Positions 16,675-24,531 of a DNA stretch of 36,641 bases are shown in pieces. The position numbers and the translations under genes were made by a program. The stretch comes from CAG-791 sp963629395. Lineage in GTDB: Bacteria > Bacillota > Clostridia > Lachnospirales > Lachnospiraceae. Location: positions 1 through 36,641 of the forward strand of contig CAVGIV010000024.1 in the NCBI GenBank assembly GCA_963629395.1. Reading direction: 5' to 3'. A model generated the notes under the pieces. The model searched no databases. It saw only the letters and a program-made list of their open reading frames with translations, and had not been told where the DNA came from. How positions within the stretch are numbered: the first letter of the stretch is position 1; each line of letters opens with the position of its first letter.

Positions 16675-17373
16675 ATGCTGGAGGAGTTAAAACAACAGGT
16701 TTATGAGGCCAATATGATGCTTCCACAGTACGGGCTAGTCACATTTACCTGGGGCAACGTGTCCGGTGTAAGCCGAGAGGAGGGTGTATTTGTGATTAAG
16801 CCGAGCGGAGTTCCGTACGAGGAGCTCCGGCCGGAGGATATGGTTGTCGTGGATTTTGACGGCAACAAGGTGGAGGGCAGCATGAACCCCTCTTCGGATA
16901 CGCCTACACATGCATATCTTTATAAAAAGTGGGCGAACATCGGCGGAGTGGTACACACACATTCCTCCTATGCGACCAGCTGGGCGCAGTCCGGACGCAG
17001 CATTCCCTGCTACGGCACAACCCATGCGGATTATTATTACGGAGATGTGCCCTGCCTGCGTACGCTGACCAGGGAAGAAATTGACGAGGCATATGAAAAG
17101 AATACCGGAGTTCTGATTGTGGACGAGTTTGCCCGCCTTGGAAAGGACTATGAGGCGGTGCCTGCCTGCCTTTGCAAGAATCACGGCCCCTTTGCCTGGG
17201 GGAAGGATCCGGTGGATGCGGTGCACAGTGCAGTGGTTCTGGAGGAGGTTGCCAAGATGGCATACCGCACAGAGCTCATTAATCCGAAGGTGCTCCCTGC
17301 ACCACAGGTGCTGCAGGACAAGCATTATTACCGCAAGCACGGAGCAAATGCATACTACGGCCAGTCTAAGTGA
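16675..17373 (+). CDS. araD: L-ribulose-5-phosphate 4-epimerase
   Basis: Converts L-ribulose 5-phosphate to D-xylulose 5-phosphate by a zinc-dependent retro-aldol mechanism. The class II aldolase/AraD marks are VTFTWGNVSG, IKPSGVPYEEL, the substrate-phosphate region SMNPSSDTPTHAYLY, the zinc histidines in GGVVHTHSSYA and the later one in CKNHGPFAWG, and the HADYYYG loop. The 232-residue length is typical, and AAAGGAGA stands 6 nt before ATG. It lies 55 nt after the kinase, whose product it would use. Confidence 0.94.
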   Translation: MLEELKQQVYEANMMLPQYGLVTFTWGNVSGVSREEGVFVIKPSGVPYEELRPEDMVVVDFDGNKVEGSMNPSSDTPTHAYLYKKWANIGGVVHTHSSYATSWAQSGRSIPCYGTTHADYYYGDVPCLRTLTREEIDEAYEKNTGVLIVDEFARLGKDYEAVPACLCKNHGPFAWGKDPVDAVHSAVVLEEVAKMAYRTELINPKVLPAPQVLQDKHYYRKHGANAYYGQSK

Positions 17374-17431
17374 TGATTACGAAATTGTTTGCCGGGGGGC
17401 TTCCCGGTGCAGAGTAAAGGAGGAAAATGAG

Positions 17432-18274
17432 TTGAAAAATCTGGAGCTGAAAAAAACTGCCAACGAAATCCGCAAGGGAATCGTGACAGCGGTTTACTCC
17501 GCGCAGGCGGGGCATCCGGGCGGATCCTTATCCGCAGCGGATCTGTACACGTATTTGTTTTTTGAGGAGATGAATGTCGGACCGGAGCTGATCGGCAATC
17601 CGGACAGAGATCGCTTTGTTCTGTCAAAGGGACATACGTGCCCTGGCTTATATTCTGCAATGGCTCACAAGGGATATTTTCCGATTGAGGAATTAAAGAC
17701 CTTCCGCAAGCTTGGAACAAGGCTGCAGGGACATCCCAGCATGCAGTACCTTCCGGGACTGGATATGTCCTCGGGATCGCTTGGACAGGGGATTTCCGCA
17801 GCGGTCGGCATGGCGGTTGCAGGAAAGGTTGATGCGCGGGATTACCGCGTTTACACGCTGCTGGGCGACGGTGAGCTGGAAGAGGGACAGGTCTGGGAGG
17901 CCGCCATGTTCGCAGGAGCCAAGAAGCTGGACAATCTCTGCGTGGTGGTAGACAATAATAACCTTCAGATTGACGGAGACATCTCCGAGGTCAATAACCC
18001 GTATCCGATTGACAAAAAGTTTGAGGCCTTCAATTTCCACGTCATTACTATCAACGGACATGATTTTGATGAGATTCGCGCTGCTTTTGCAGAGGCTCGC
18101 GCAACGAAGGGAATGCCGACGGCGATTATTGCCAAAACCGTAAAGGGCAAGGGCGTCTCTTATATGGAGAACCAGGCGGCATGGCACGGCGTGGCACCGA
18201 ATGACGAGCAGTATGCAGTAGCTATGGAGGAATTTGCTGCAGTAGATGCAGAGCTGGAAAAGGAGGCAGAGTAA
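17432..18274 (+). CDS. Transketolase, N-terminal (thiamine diphosphate-binding) subunit
   Basis: First half of a split transketolase, about 280 residues. It has AQAGHPGGSLSAADLY, LSKGHTCPGLYSAMA, LDMSSGSLGQGISAAVGMA and the thiamine-diphosphate motif LLGDGELEEGQVWEAAM...VVVDNNNLQIDG, with the C-terminal WHGVAPND. The start is TTG at 17432: AAAGGAGG ends exactly 8 nt upstream, homology begins here, and the ATG just before (17427) is out of frame and hits TGA after two codons. The stop overlaps the start of the next subunit by one base (TAATG), coupling the two halves. Moves two-carbon units between pentose and other sugar phosphates. Confidence 0.95.
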   Translation: MKNLELKKTANEIRKGIVTAVYSAQAGHPGGSLSAADLYTYLFFEEMNVGPELIGNPDRDRFVLSKGHTCPGLYSAMAHKGYFPIEELKTFRKLGTRLQGHPSMQYLPGLDMSSGSLGQGISAAVGMAVAGKVDARDYRVYTLLGDGELEEGQVWEAAMFAGAKKLDNLCVVVDNNNLQIDGDISEVNNPYPIDKKFEAFNFHVITINGHDFDEIRAAFAEARATKGMPTAIIAKTVKGKGVSYMENQAAWHGVAPNDEQYAVAMEEFAAVDAELEKEAE

Positions 18275-19215
18275 TGGCTGACGTTAAGAAGATCGCAACT
18301 CGTGAGAGCTACGGACATGCATTGGAGGAGCTTGGTGCTGACCATCCCGATATTGTTGTTCTGGACGCTGACCTGAAGGCTTCCACCAGAACATCCTACT
18401 TTGCCAAAAAGTATCCGGAGCGTTTTTTTGACTGCGGTATTGCTGAAGGCAATATGATGACCATTGCAGCGGGTCTTGCGGCAGCAGGAAAGGTACCGTT
18501 TGCCTCCACGTTCGCAATGTTTGCTGCCGGACGTGCATATGAGCAGGTTCGTAATTCCATCGGTTATCCGCATCTGAATGTTAAAATCGGTGCAACCCAT
18601 GCGGGTATTACCGTTGGTGAAGACGGTGCCAGCCATCAGTGTGATGAGGACCTTGCCCTGATGCGTACCATTCCGGGCATGGTTGTTATGAGCCCTTCGG
18701 ATGATATTGAGGCAAGGGCCTGCGTAAAGGCGGCGGCAGATTATGTTGGGCCGGTATATATGCGTTTTGGACGCTATGCCGTTCCGGTATTTAACGATGC
18801 GGACTACAAGTTTGAAATCGGAAAAGGGAAGCTTTTGAAGGAAGGCAAGGATGTGACCATTGTTGCAACCGGTATTTGCGTTGCGGCGGCGCTGGATGCT
18901 GCAGAAATTCTTAAGGGCGAAGGAATTGATGCGGAGGTTATTAATATCTGCACGATCAAGCCGATTGACGAAGAGCTCCTTCTTGCATCCGCTGCCAAAA
19001 CCGGAAAGGTAGTGACAGCAGAGGAACACAGCATCATCGGCGGACTCGGCGGAGCAGTGGCAGAGGTCCTCTCGGAAAAGCTTCCGACCAGACTTTGCCG
19101 CGTGGGAATTGAGGATCGCTTCGGCGAGTCCGGAACAGCCGGAGAGCTTGTGAAAAAATATGGACTCGACGGCGCCGGCATTGCGGCCAAGACACTGGCA
19201 TTCGTAAAAGCATAA
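18274..19215 (+). CDS. Transketolase, C-terminal subunit
   Basis: Second half of the split transketolase, 313 residues: pyrimidine-binding domain with the catalytic glutamate in FFDCGIAEGNMMTIAAGLA, the FASTFAMFAAGRAYEQVRN helix, THAGITVGEDGASHQ and the transketolase C-terminal domain (IGKGKLLKEGKDVTIVATG, EEHSIIGGLGGAVAE, GIEDRFGESGTA). Starts within the stop codon of the N-terminal subunit gene; the Shine-Dalgarno (AAAGGAGG-like, AAAAGGAGGC) is at the end of that gene. The pair would act as a heteromer. Confidence 0.95.
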   Translation: MADVKKIATRESYGHALEELGADHPDIVVLDADLKASTRTSYFAKKYPERFFDCGIAEGNMMTIAAGLAAAGKVPFASTFAMFAAGRAYEQVRNSIGYPHLNVKIGATHAGITVGEDGASHQCDEDLALMRTIPGMVVMSPSDDIEARACVKAAADYVGPVYMRFGRYAVPVFNDADYKFEIGKGKLLKEGKDVTIVATGICVAAALDAAEILKGEGIDAEVINICTIKPIDEELLLASAAKTGKVVTAEEHSIIGGLGGAVAEVLSEKLPTRLCRVGIEDRFGESGTAGELVKKYGLDGAGIAAKTLAFVKA

Positions 19216-19306
19216 GTCTAAATTAAGAGAGAATTTGCATCCGTTGGATTTATCTGCGATTATGTATGGGAGTTTCAGATAATCCGAAAATGCAGTGATA
19301 ATTCAG

Positions 19307-19334
19307 CCCGAGGTTCTGTCAAAGGAGCCTCGGG
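19307..19334 (+). other. GC-rich hairpin between the transketolase and rpe genes
   Basis: CCCGAGG (19307-19313) pairs with CCTCGGG (19328-19334). What follows (TTATCGG) is not a T run, so it is at best a weak terminator or an mRNA processing/stability site inside an operon. The 175-nt gap also has a weak promoter-like pair TTGCAT-17-GATTAT at 19235-19263. Confidence 0.4.
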
Positions 19335-19390
19335 TTATCGGCGGTATTAAGGGAACCCATTGTCCAAGGGGGGACGGAAACGGAGGACCC

Positions 19391-20083
19391 ATGATCAAGC
19401 TATCACCATCAATACTTGCAGCGGATTTTAATTGCCTTGGGGAGCAGATTGCGCAGACAAGAGAAGCCGGAGCACCATGGGTGCACATCGATGTTATGGA
19501 TGGGATGTTTGTTCCGTCCATTTCCTTTGGGATGCCGGTGATCCGCAGTATCCGAAGGCGGACAGAGCAGTTTCTGGATGTGCATCTCATGGTACGTGAT
19601 CCGGAACGGTTTATTAAGAACTTTGCGGATTGCGGGGCAGATGGAATTACATTTCATCTGGAGGCGGCACCGGATGTGGGGGCTGTCATTGCGGCCATTC
19701 GTGAGCAGGGGAAACGGGTGGGACTGGCCATTAAGCCGTTTACCCCTATACAGGAGGTTCTTCCTTATCTGGAGCGGATCGACATGCTCCTGATTATGAC
19801 GGTGGAGCCGGGATTCGGAGGACAGAAATATATAGAAACCAGTACCCGTAAGATCCGTGAGGCGCGGGCACTGCTGAACAAGCTGAATCTGGACACCGAT
19901 ATTCAGGTGGACGGCGGCATTGTTCGTGAGAATGTTGACATTGTGCTGAACGCCGGAGCAAACGTTATTGTCGCGGGGTCGGCGATTTATCACGGAGATG
20001 TACAGCAAAATACGACCGGCTTCATGGATCATTTTCGAAGCCGCAGCGAGGGCTGCCTGGAGTTCGAGGCACAGACCCTTTGA
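19391..20083 (+). CDS. rpe: Ribulose-phosphate 3-epimerase
   Basis: Interconverts ribulose 5-phosphate and xylulose 5-phosphate. The TIM-barrel family marks are all visible: IKLSPSILAADF, the metal-binding WVHIDVMDGMFVPSISFG, FLDVHLMV, MTVEPGFGGQKYI and IQVDGGI with the catalytic aspartates and histidines, then NAGANVIVAGSAIYHG. ATG 19391 with GGAGG 4 nt upstream fits the conserved N-terminus; the open frame extends further upstream without support. 230 residues. Completes the pentose module with the kinase, AraD and transketolase. Confidence 0.95.
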   Translation: MIKLSPSILAADFNCLGEQIAQTREAGAPWVHIDVMDGMFVPSISFGMPVIRSIRRRTEQFLDVHLMVRDPERFIKNFADCGADGITFHLEAAPDVGAVIAAIREQGKRVGLAIKPFTPIQEVLPYLERIDMLLIMTVEPGFGGQKYIETSTRKIREARALLNKLNLDTDIQVDGGIVRENVDIVLNAGANVIVAGSAIYHGDVQQNTTGFMDHFRSRSEGCLEFEAQTL

Positions 20084-20135
20084 CCCCAGCATCATTCTGT
20101 CATTACGGCAGCAGAAAGGACGGACAAAAAGCAAA

Positions 20136-21020
20136 ATGACGCAGCATATGACCAAGATTGACCGCAATGCACCTTGCTGGTGCGGCAGTGGGAGAAAGTA
20201 CAAGGCCTGCCACATGGATTTTGATGAGAAGATTCGTGAATACGAGCGAAAAGGTCACCTTGTTCCGGACAGAAGTCTTATCAAGACAGCAAAGGACGTT
20301 GAGGGCATCCGGGAAAGTGCTAAAATAAACATCGCTGTTCTGGATGAGATCGGTGATAAAATCCATGTCGGCATGACAACCCAGGAAATCGATGATATTG
20401 TGTACAACACCACCGTGAAAATGGGGGGGATTCCGGCGGATCTTCATTATGAGGGTTACCCGAAGAGTGTCTGCACATCGGTGAATGACCAGGTTTGCCA
20501 CGGCATTCCCAGCAAAGACGTTGTTCTGAGGGACGGAGACATTGTCAACGTGGACTGCTCCACCATTCTCAATGGCTATTTCTCGGATTCATCCCGTATG
20601 TTTATGCTGGGAAATGTTCGGGAGGACTGGAAGAAGCTGGTACAGGTCACCTATGAATGCGTGGAAAAGGGAATTGAAATGGTGAAGCCGTGGACATTCC
20701 TCGGTGATATGGGGCACGCGGTTCATCAGCATGCGCTGGATCACGGCTACAGCGTGGTGAAGGAGATCGGCGGACACGGATGCGGTTTGGAATTTCATGA
20801 GGATCCGTATGTGAGCTATGTTTCTGCACCGGGGACAGAGATGCTGATGGTGCCGGGGATGTGCTTCACCATCGAGCCGATGGTGAATATGGGTACCGAT
20901 GAGATCTTTCAGGATGAGGACAATGGCTGGTCGATTTACACAGCAGACGGGAAGCCTTCGGCACAGCGCGAGGTGCAGGTTCTGGTTACAGAGACCGGCT
21001 GCGAGATACTTACCTACTAG
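20136..21020 (+). CDS. map: Type I methionine aminopeptidase with N-terminal SEC-C zinc motif
   Basis: Removes the initiator methionine from new proteins. The N-terminus has a SEC-C motif (RNAPCWCGSGRKYKACH, residues about 10-26) that binds zinc and is common in clostridial Map proteins. The catalytic domain shows the dimetal ligands: aspartates in DIVNVDCST and GYFSDSSRMF, histidine in IGGHGCGLEFHEDP, glutamate in FTIEPMVNMG and the last glutamate in SAQREVQ, where most relatives have YEHT. Two in-frame ATGs are possible (20136, 20148) and the ribosome binding site is weak; either leaves the SEC-C motif intact. 294 residues from 20136. Confidence 0.94.
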   Translation: MTQHMTKIDRNAPCWCGSGRKYKACHMDFDEKIREYERKGHLVPDRSLIKTAKDVEGIRESAKINIAVLDEIGDKIHVGMTTQEIDDIVYNTTVKMGGIPADLHYEGYPKSVCTSVNDQVCHGIPSKDVVLRDGDIVNVDCSTILNGYFSDSSRMFMLGNVREDWKKLVQVTYECVEKGIEMVKPWTFLGDMGHAVHQHALDHGYSVVKEIGGHGCGLEFHEDPYVSYVSAPGTEMLMVPGMCFTIEPMVNMGTDEIFQDEDNGWSIYTADGKPSAQREVQVLVTETGCEILTY

Positions 21021-21072
21021 TGCTGCCCGGAGCGTTTCGTTAACAGGATTCTGATACGAGGAGAAATACAGA

Positions 21073-23085
21073 ATGCAGAATAAAGGACCCTATTATATTA
21101 CAACAGCAATCGCCTATACCTCCGGCAAGCCGCACATTGGCAATACCTATGAGATTATCATGGCGGACAGCATTGCTCGCTATAAGCGGGCGGACGGCTA
21201 CGATGTGCATTTCCAGACCGGCTCCGATGAGCATGGGCAGAAGATCGAGGAGCGGGCGGCCAAGGCCGGCAAAACACCGAAGCAGTTTGTGGACGAGGTT
21301 GCCGGAGAGATTCGCCGGATCTGGGATCTCATGAATATTTCATACGATCGGTTTATCCGGACAACGGATGAGGATCATGAGAGGCAGGTTCAGAAAATAT
21401 TCAAAAAGCTCTATGACAAGGGTGACATTTATCTGGGACAGTACAAGGGGATGTATTGCACGGAGTGTGAGGCATTCTATACGACTTCTCAGATCGTGGA
21501 TGAAGGAAAGTGCCCGGTCTGCGGCGGCGCCGTGCATGAAGAGAATGAAAATGCATACTTTTTCCGCATGCAGAAATACGCACAGCGTCTCATTGATTAC
21601 ATCAATGAGCACCCGGAGTTTATTCAGCCGGTCTCCCGTAAAAATGAGATGATGAATAACTTCCTGCTTCCGGGACTTCAGGATCTTTGCGTTTCCAGAA
21701 CGAGCTTTAAGTGGGGAATTCCGGTGGATTTTGATCCGGACCATGTGGTTTATGTATGGCTGGATGCGCTGACGAACTATATCACGGGAATTGGGTATGA
21801 TGCAGAAGGGAATTGCGGCGACCTGTACCGCAAGTACTGGCCGGCGGACCTGCACCTGATTGGAAAGGATATCATCCGGTTCCACACGATTTACTGGCCG
21901 ATTTTCCTGATGGCACTCGAAGAACCCCTGCCCAAGCAGGTCTTTGGTCACCCCTGGCTGCTTCAGGGCGGTGAGAAGATGTCCAAGTCCAAGGGGAATG
22001 TGATTTACGCCGATGACATGGCGGAGCTGTTTGGCGTGGATGCAGTCCGTTATTTTGTACTGCATGAGATGCCGTATGAAAACGATGGCGTAATCACGTG
22101 GGAGCTCTGTGTGGAGCGTATCAATTCCGATCTTGCGAATACGCTTGGAAATCTTGTGAAGCGCACAATATCCATGACGAATAAGTACTTTGACGGAATC
22201 GTTGCGGATCAGCATGCACAGGAGCCGGTGGATGAGGAACTGAAGGCGGTGGTGACAGGCGCGTATGCCAAGGTGGAAGAGGACATGGCGGAGCTTCGGG
22301 TTGCCGATGCGCTGAAGGAAATCTTTGCTGTGTTTAAGCGCCTGAATAAGTATATTGACGAGACCGAGCCGTGGAACCTTGCAAAGGATGAGGAGAAAAA
22401 GGAAAGACTGGCAACCGTTCTGTACAACCTGACAGAGGGAATCGTGATAGGTACGTCTTTGCTGGCACCATTCCTTCCGGAGACGGCTGATAAAATCATG
22501 GGACAGCTGAACACGTCCCTGCGTGCGTTTGATACGCTGGACACGTTTGGTCTGTATCCTTCCGGAAATAAGGTGACCTCGGATCCGGAGATCCTGTTCG
22601 CAAGACTGGATGAAAAGGAAGTTATGGCAAAGGTTGCAGTCATCGTTGAAAAGCAGAAGGCGGAGGCAGCGGCTGCAGCAGCAAGAGGCGAGCTGGGAGA
22701 CAGCAAGAAGGAAGGAACAGCAGAAACCTCGGAGAAGCCGGTTGAGCATAAGCCGGAAATTTCGATTGATGATTTTGGAAAGGTGGAGCTTCGCGTCGGG
22801 CAGGTTGTGAAGTGTGAAGCGGTCAAGGGCTCCAAGAAGCTTTTATGCTCGCAGGTGCGAATCGGCACGGAAATGCGGCAGATTGTGTCCGGTATTCACA
22901 AGTATTATGAGCCGGAGGAAATGGTTGGCAAAAAGGTTGCCGTGGTCTGCAATCTGAAGCCGGCGAAGCTGGCAGGGGTCTTATCAGAGGGCATGCTTCT
23001 TTGCGCTGAGGATGCGGAAGGCAATCTGGCGCTTATGACTCCGGAACCGGATAAACAAATGGCAGACGGAGGCGAGATTTGCTGA
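21073..23085 (+). CDS. metG: Methionyl-tRNA synthetase with C-terminal tRNA-binding domain
   Basis: Charges tRNA(Met). Class I signature PHIGN (residues 20-24), a CxxC...CxxC zinc knuckle (C129, C132, C147, C150), the KMSKS loop at residues 302-306, an anticodon-binding helical domain, an alanine/lysine-rich linker around 515-555 and a C-terminal Trbp111/EMAP-like OB fold starting near ISIDDFGKVELRVGQVV. GAGGAG precedes the ATG. Only 52 nt separate it from map, leaving no room for a T-box leader. Its last 7 nt overlap the next gene. Confidence 0.97.
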   Translation: MQNKGPYYITTAIAYTSGKPHIGNTYEIIMADSIARYKRADGYDVHFQTGSDEHGQKIEERAAKAGKTPKQFVDEVAGEIRRIWDLMNISYDRFIRTTDEDHERQVQKIFKKLYDKGDIYLGQYKGMYCTECEAFYTTSQIVDEGKCPVCGGAVHEENENAYFFRMQKYAQRLIDYINEHPEFIQPVSRKNEMMNNFLLPGLQDLCVSRTSFKWGIPVDFDPDHVVYVWLDALTNYITGIGYDAEGNCGDLYRKYWPADLHLIGKDIIRFHTIYWPIFLMALEEPLPKQVFGHPWLLQGGEKMSKSKGNVIYADDMAELFGVDAVRYFVLHEMPYENDGVITWELCVERINSDLANTLGNLVKRTISMTNKYFDGIVADQHAQEPVDEELKAVVTGAYAKVEEDMAELRVADALKEIFAVFKRLNKYIDETEPWNLAKDEEKKERLATVLYNLTEGIVIGTSLLAPFLPETADKIMGQLNTSLRAFDTLDTFGLYPSGNKVTSDPEILFARLDEKEVMAKVAVIVEKQKAEAAAAAARGELGDSKKEGTAETSEKPVEHKPEISIDDFGKVELRVGQVVKCEAVKGSKKLLCSQVRIGTEMRQIVSGIHKYYEPEEMVGKKVAVVCNLKPAKLAGVLSEGMLLCAEDAEGNLALMTPEPDKQMADGGEIC

Positions 23086-23525
23086 GAAGGAACAAGAGGC
23101 ACACGCTTCGAGCGGTAAACGGCATACTTCGGGTTACCTGTCTTTCCGTCTGGATGCTTTCTTTTGCTGCTTCGATTCCGGCTGCGGCGGCAGAGACGAA
23201 CGCGTCTGCACGCGAGGAACAGGACTCTCGTATTCAGCAGGAGAAGGAATATTTCAGGCAGGCTCTGGATGAGCTGGAGGACATGGGGATTTCTCCCATC
23301 CGGATATGGTCGGATATTACCGGCAATTCCGATGTCATGGAGCGTGTGGATGATCTTCGGGATTCTGTGACTGAGGCAGTAACGGAGAAGGTCGGCGATG
23401 CACAGGACGCAGCAACGCAGGCCGTAAGCGACGCCGTGCAGAAGGAAACTGAAAAGGTAAAAAAGAGCCTGATCCAGATGCTGCGGGAACAGATTCAGGA
23501 TTTTCTGGACGGGATTCTTGGATGA
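23079..23525 (+). CDS. Small exported alpha-helical protein of unknown function
   Basis: 148 residues. Start is TTG at 23079, with GGAGG 6 nt upstream, overlapping the end of metG by 7 nt. The N-terminus is basic (LRRNKRHTLR), followed by a hydrophobic stretch ending SFAASIPAAAAET, a plausible signal peptide cut near residue 38. The rest is charged and helical, with a heptad-like run from about residue 85 (DDLRDSVTEAVTEKV, DAATQAVSDAVQKETEKVKK) that could be coiled-coil or amphipathic. There is no lipobox. No family recognised. Confidence 0.72.
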   Translation: MLRRNKRHTLRAVNGILRVTCLSVWMLSFAASIPAAAAETNASAREEQDSRIQQEKEYFRQALDELEDMGISPIRIWSDITGNSDVMERVDDLRDSVTEAVTEKVGDAQDAATQAVSDAVQKETEKVKKSLIQMLREQIQDFLDGILG

Positions 23526-23615
23526 GAAGAGTGGCTTACAGTGAGGGGCTGGAGAGCATGGACGGGGATGTAAAGAAAGCACAATTTCCCCGTAAGGAAG
23601 GAAGAGGACGAAAAG

Positions 23616-24323
23616 TTGGGAAAGATATTTGATATGGAAAGCCCTTTGATGCGGGGACTCTCACGCCTGGCAGACATGATGCTCCTGAATATCCTGGCAC
23701 TGCTGCTGTGTATTCCGGTTGTCACGGCGGGCGCATCGCTGACGGCAATGTACTATGTGGAGCTGAAGTGGGCACGGAAGGAGGAAGGGTATGTTGTGAA
23801 GCCGTTCTTCCGCGAGTTTAAGGCTAACTTCAAGCAAGCCACAGGGGAGTGGCTTGTCATGCTGGCGGTGATTGCCGTGCTGGCCCTGGATTTTCTGATG
23901 TTCCGGCAGGCACCGGAGGCATTCCCGAAGGTTCTGCGATATCTTGTAATTGCGGTTTCCATAATGCTTTATCTGCTCCTGCAGTGGGTGTTCCCGCTGC
24001 AGAGTCATTTCATCAATACAGTGAAGACAACGTTCAAGAATTCCTGCCTGCTGGCGATTGCCAAATTCCCGCGGACGCTGGCGATGGGGCTTTTGTGGGC
24101 GGCGGCCGCAGTGATTACCGTGCTTTCGATGGTGGCTGTGCCGCAGATTTTTCCCATTGTACTTCTGTTTGGATTTACGGCACCGGGGTATGTTGTATGT
24201 CTCCTTGCAAGCAAGCCGTTTTCGGATTTTGAGCCGGAAAAGCCGGAGCTGCCGGAGGAAGAAAGCGAGGCACAGAAGGAAGAGGCCTACCGCATTTTGA
24301 ACGAGGAAATGTCTGGGAAATAA
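23616..24323 (+). CDS. YesL/DUF624-family integral membrane protein
   Basis: 235 residues with four to five predicted membrane segments: about 18-45 (MLLNILALLLCIPVVTAGAS), a stretch around 77-95, another around 106-130, and a long hydrophobic region around 150-200. The start GKIFDMESPLMRG and TAMYYVELKWARKEEGYV are typical of the YesL family, often encoded near sugar ABC transporters in Firmicutes. TTG start at 23616 with AAGAGG 8 nt upstream; the family normally begins at this glycine-lysine motif. An acidic tail (EEESEAQKEEAY) ends the protein. Function unknown; proximity to msmX is suggestive only. Confidence 0.8.
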   Translation: MGKIFDMESPLMRGLSRLADMMLLNILALLLCIPVVTAGASLTAMYYVELKWARKEEGYVVKPFFREFKANFKQATGEWLVMLAVIAVLALDFLMFRQAPEAFPKVLRYLVIAVSIMLYLLLQWVFPLQSHFINTVKTTFKNSCLLAIAKFPRTLAMGLLWAAAAVITVLSMVAVPQIFPIVLLFGFTAPGYVVCLLASKPFSDFEPEKPELPEEESEAQKEEAYRILNEEMSGK

Positions 24324-24345
24324 AGGGACTGTACGAACTGCCTAG

Positions 24346-24378
24346 AAAATAGCCAAATTAATGAACAAAATAGCCAAA
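24346..24378. repeat. Pair of 12-bp direct repeats 21 bp apart
   Basis: AAAATAGCCAAA occurs at 24346-24357 and again at 24367-24378, a period of 21 bp (two helical turns), in the 208-nt gap between the YesL-like gene and msmX. Could be a tandem protein-binding site; unproven. Confidence 0.5.
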
Positions 24379-24406
24379 GAGGTTCTTTGAAACGGCCCCT
24401 GACGGT

Positions 24407-24435
24407 GCGAATGCCAACAGATTCCGCTTTTTTTT
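24407..24435 (+). terminator. Probable intrinsic terminator after the YesL-like gene
   Basis: GCGAAT (24407-24412) pairs with ATTCCGC (24421-24427) with one bulged C, followed by eight T. The short stem is offset by the long T run. Confidence 0.55.
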
Positions 24436-24531
24436 GTGGATTTAGGTTATAGCGCCGCCGGGGGCTTTCCCATATACTAAATACAGTCGTCGAAGCGGGG
24501 CAAGGCCCGCAGTATTAGGAGGAAATGAAAA

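Noticed and set aside
21021..21072. T-box riboswitch before metG
   Set aside because: The gap is only 52 nt and has no stem I, specifier loop or antiterminator.
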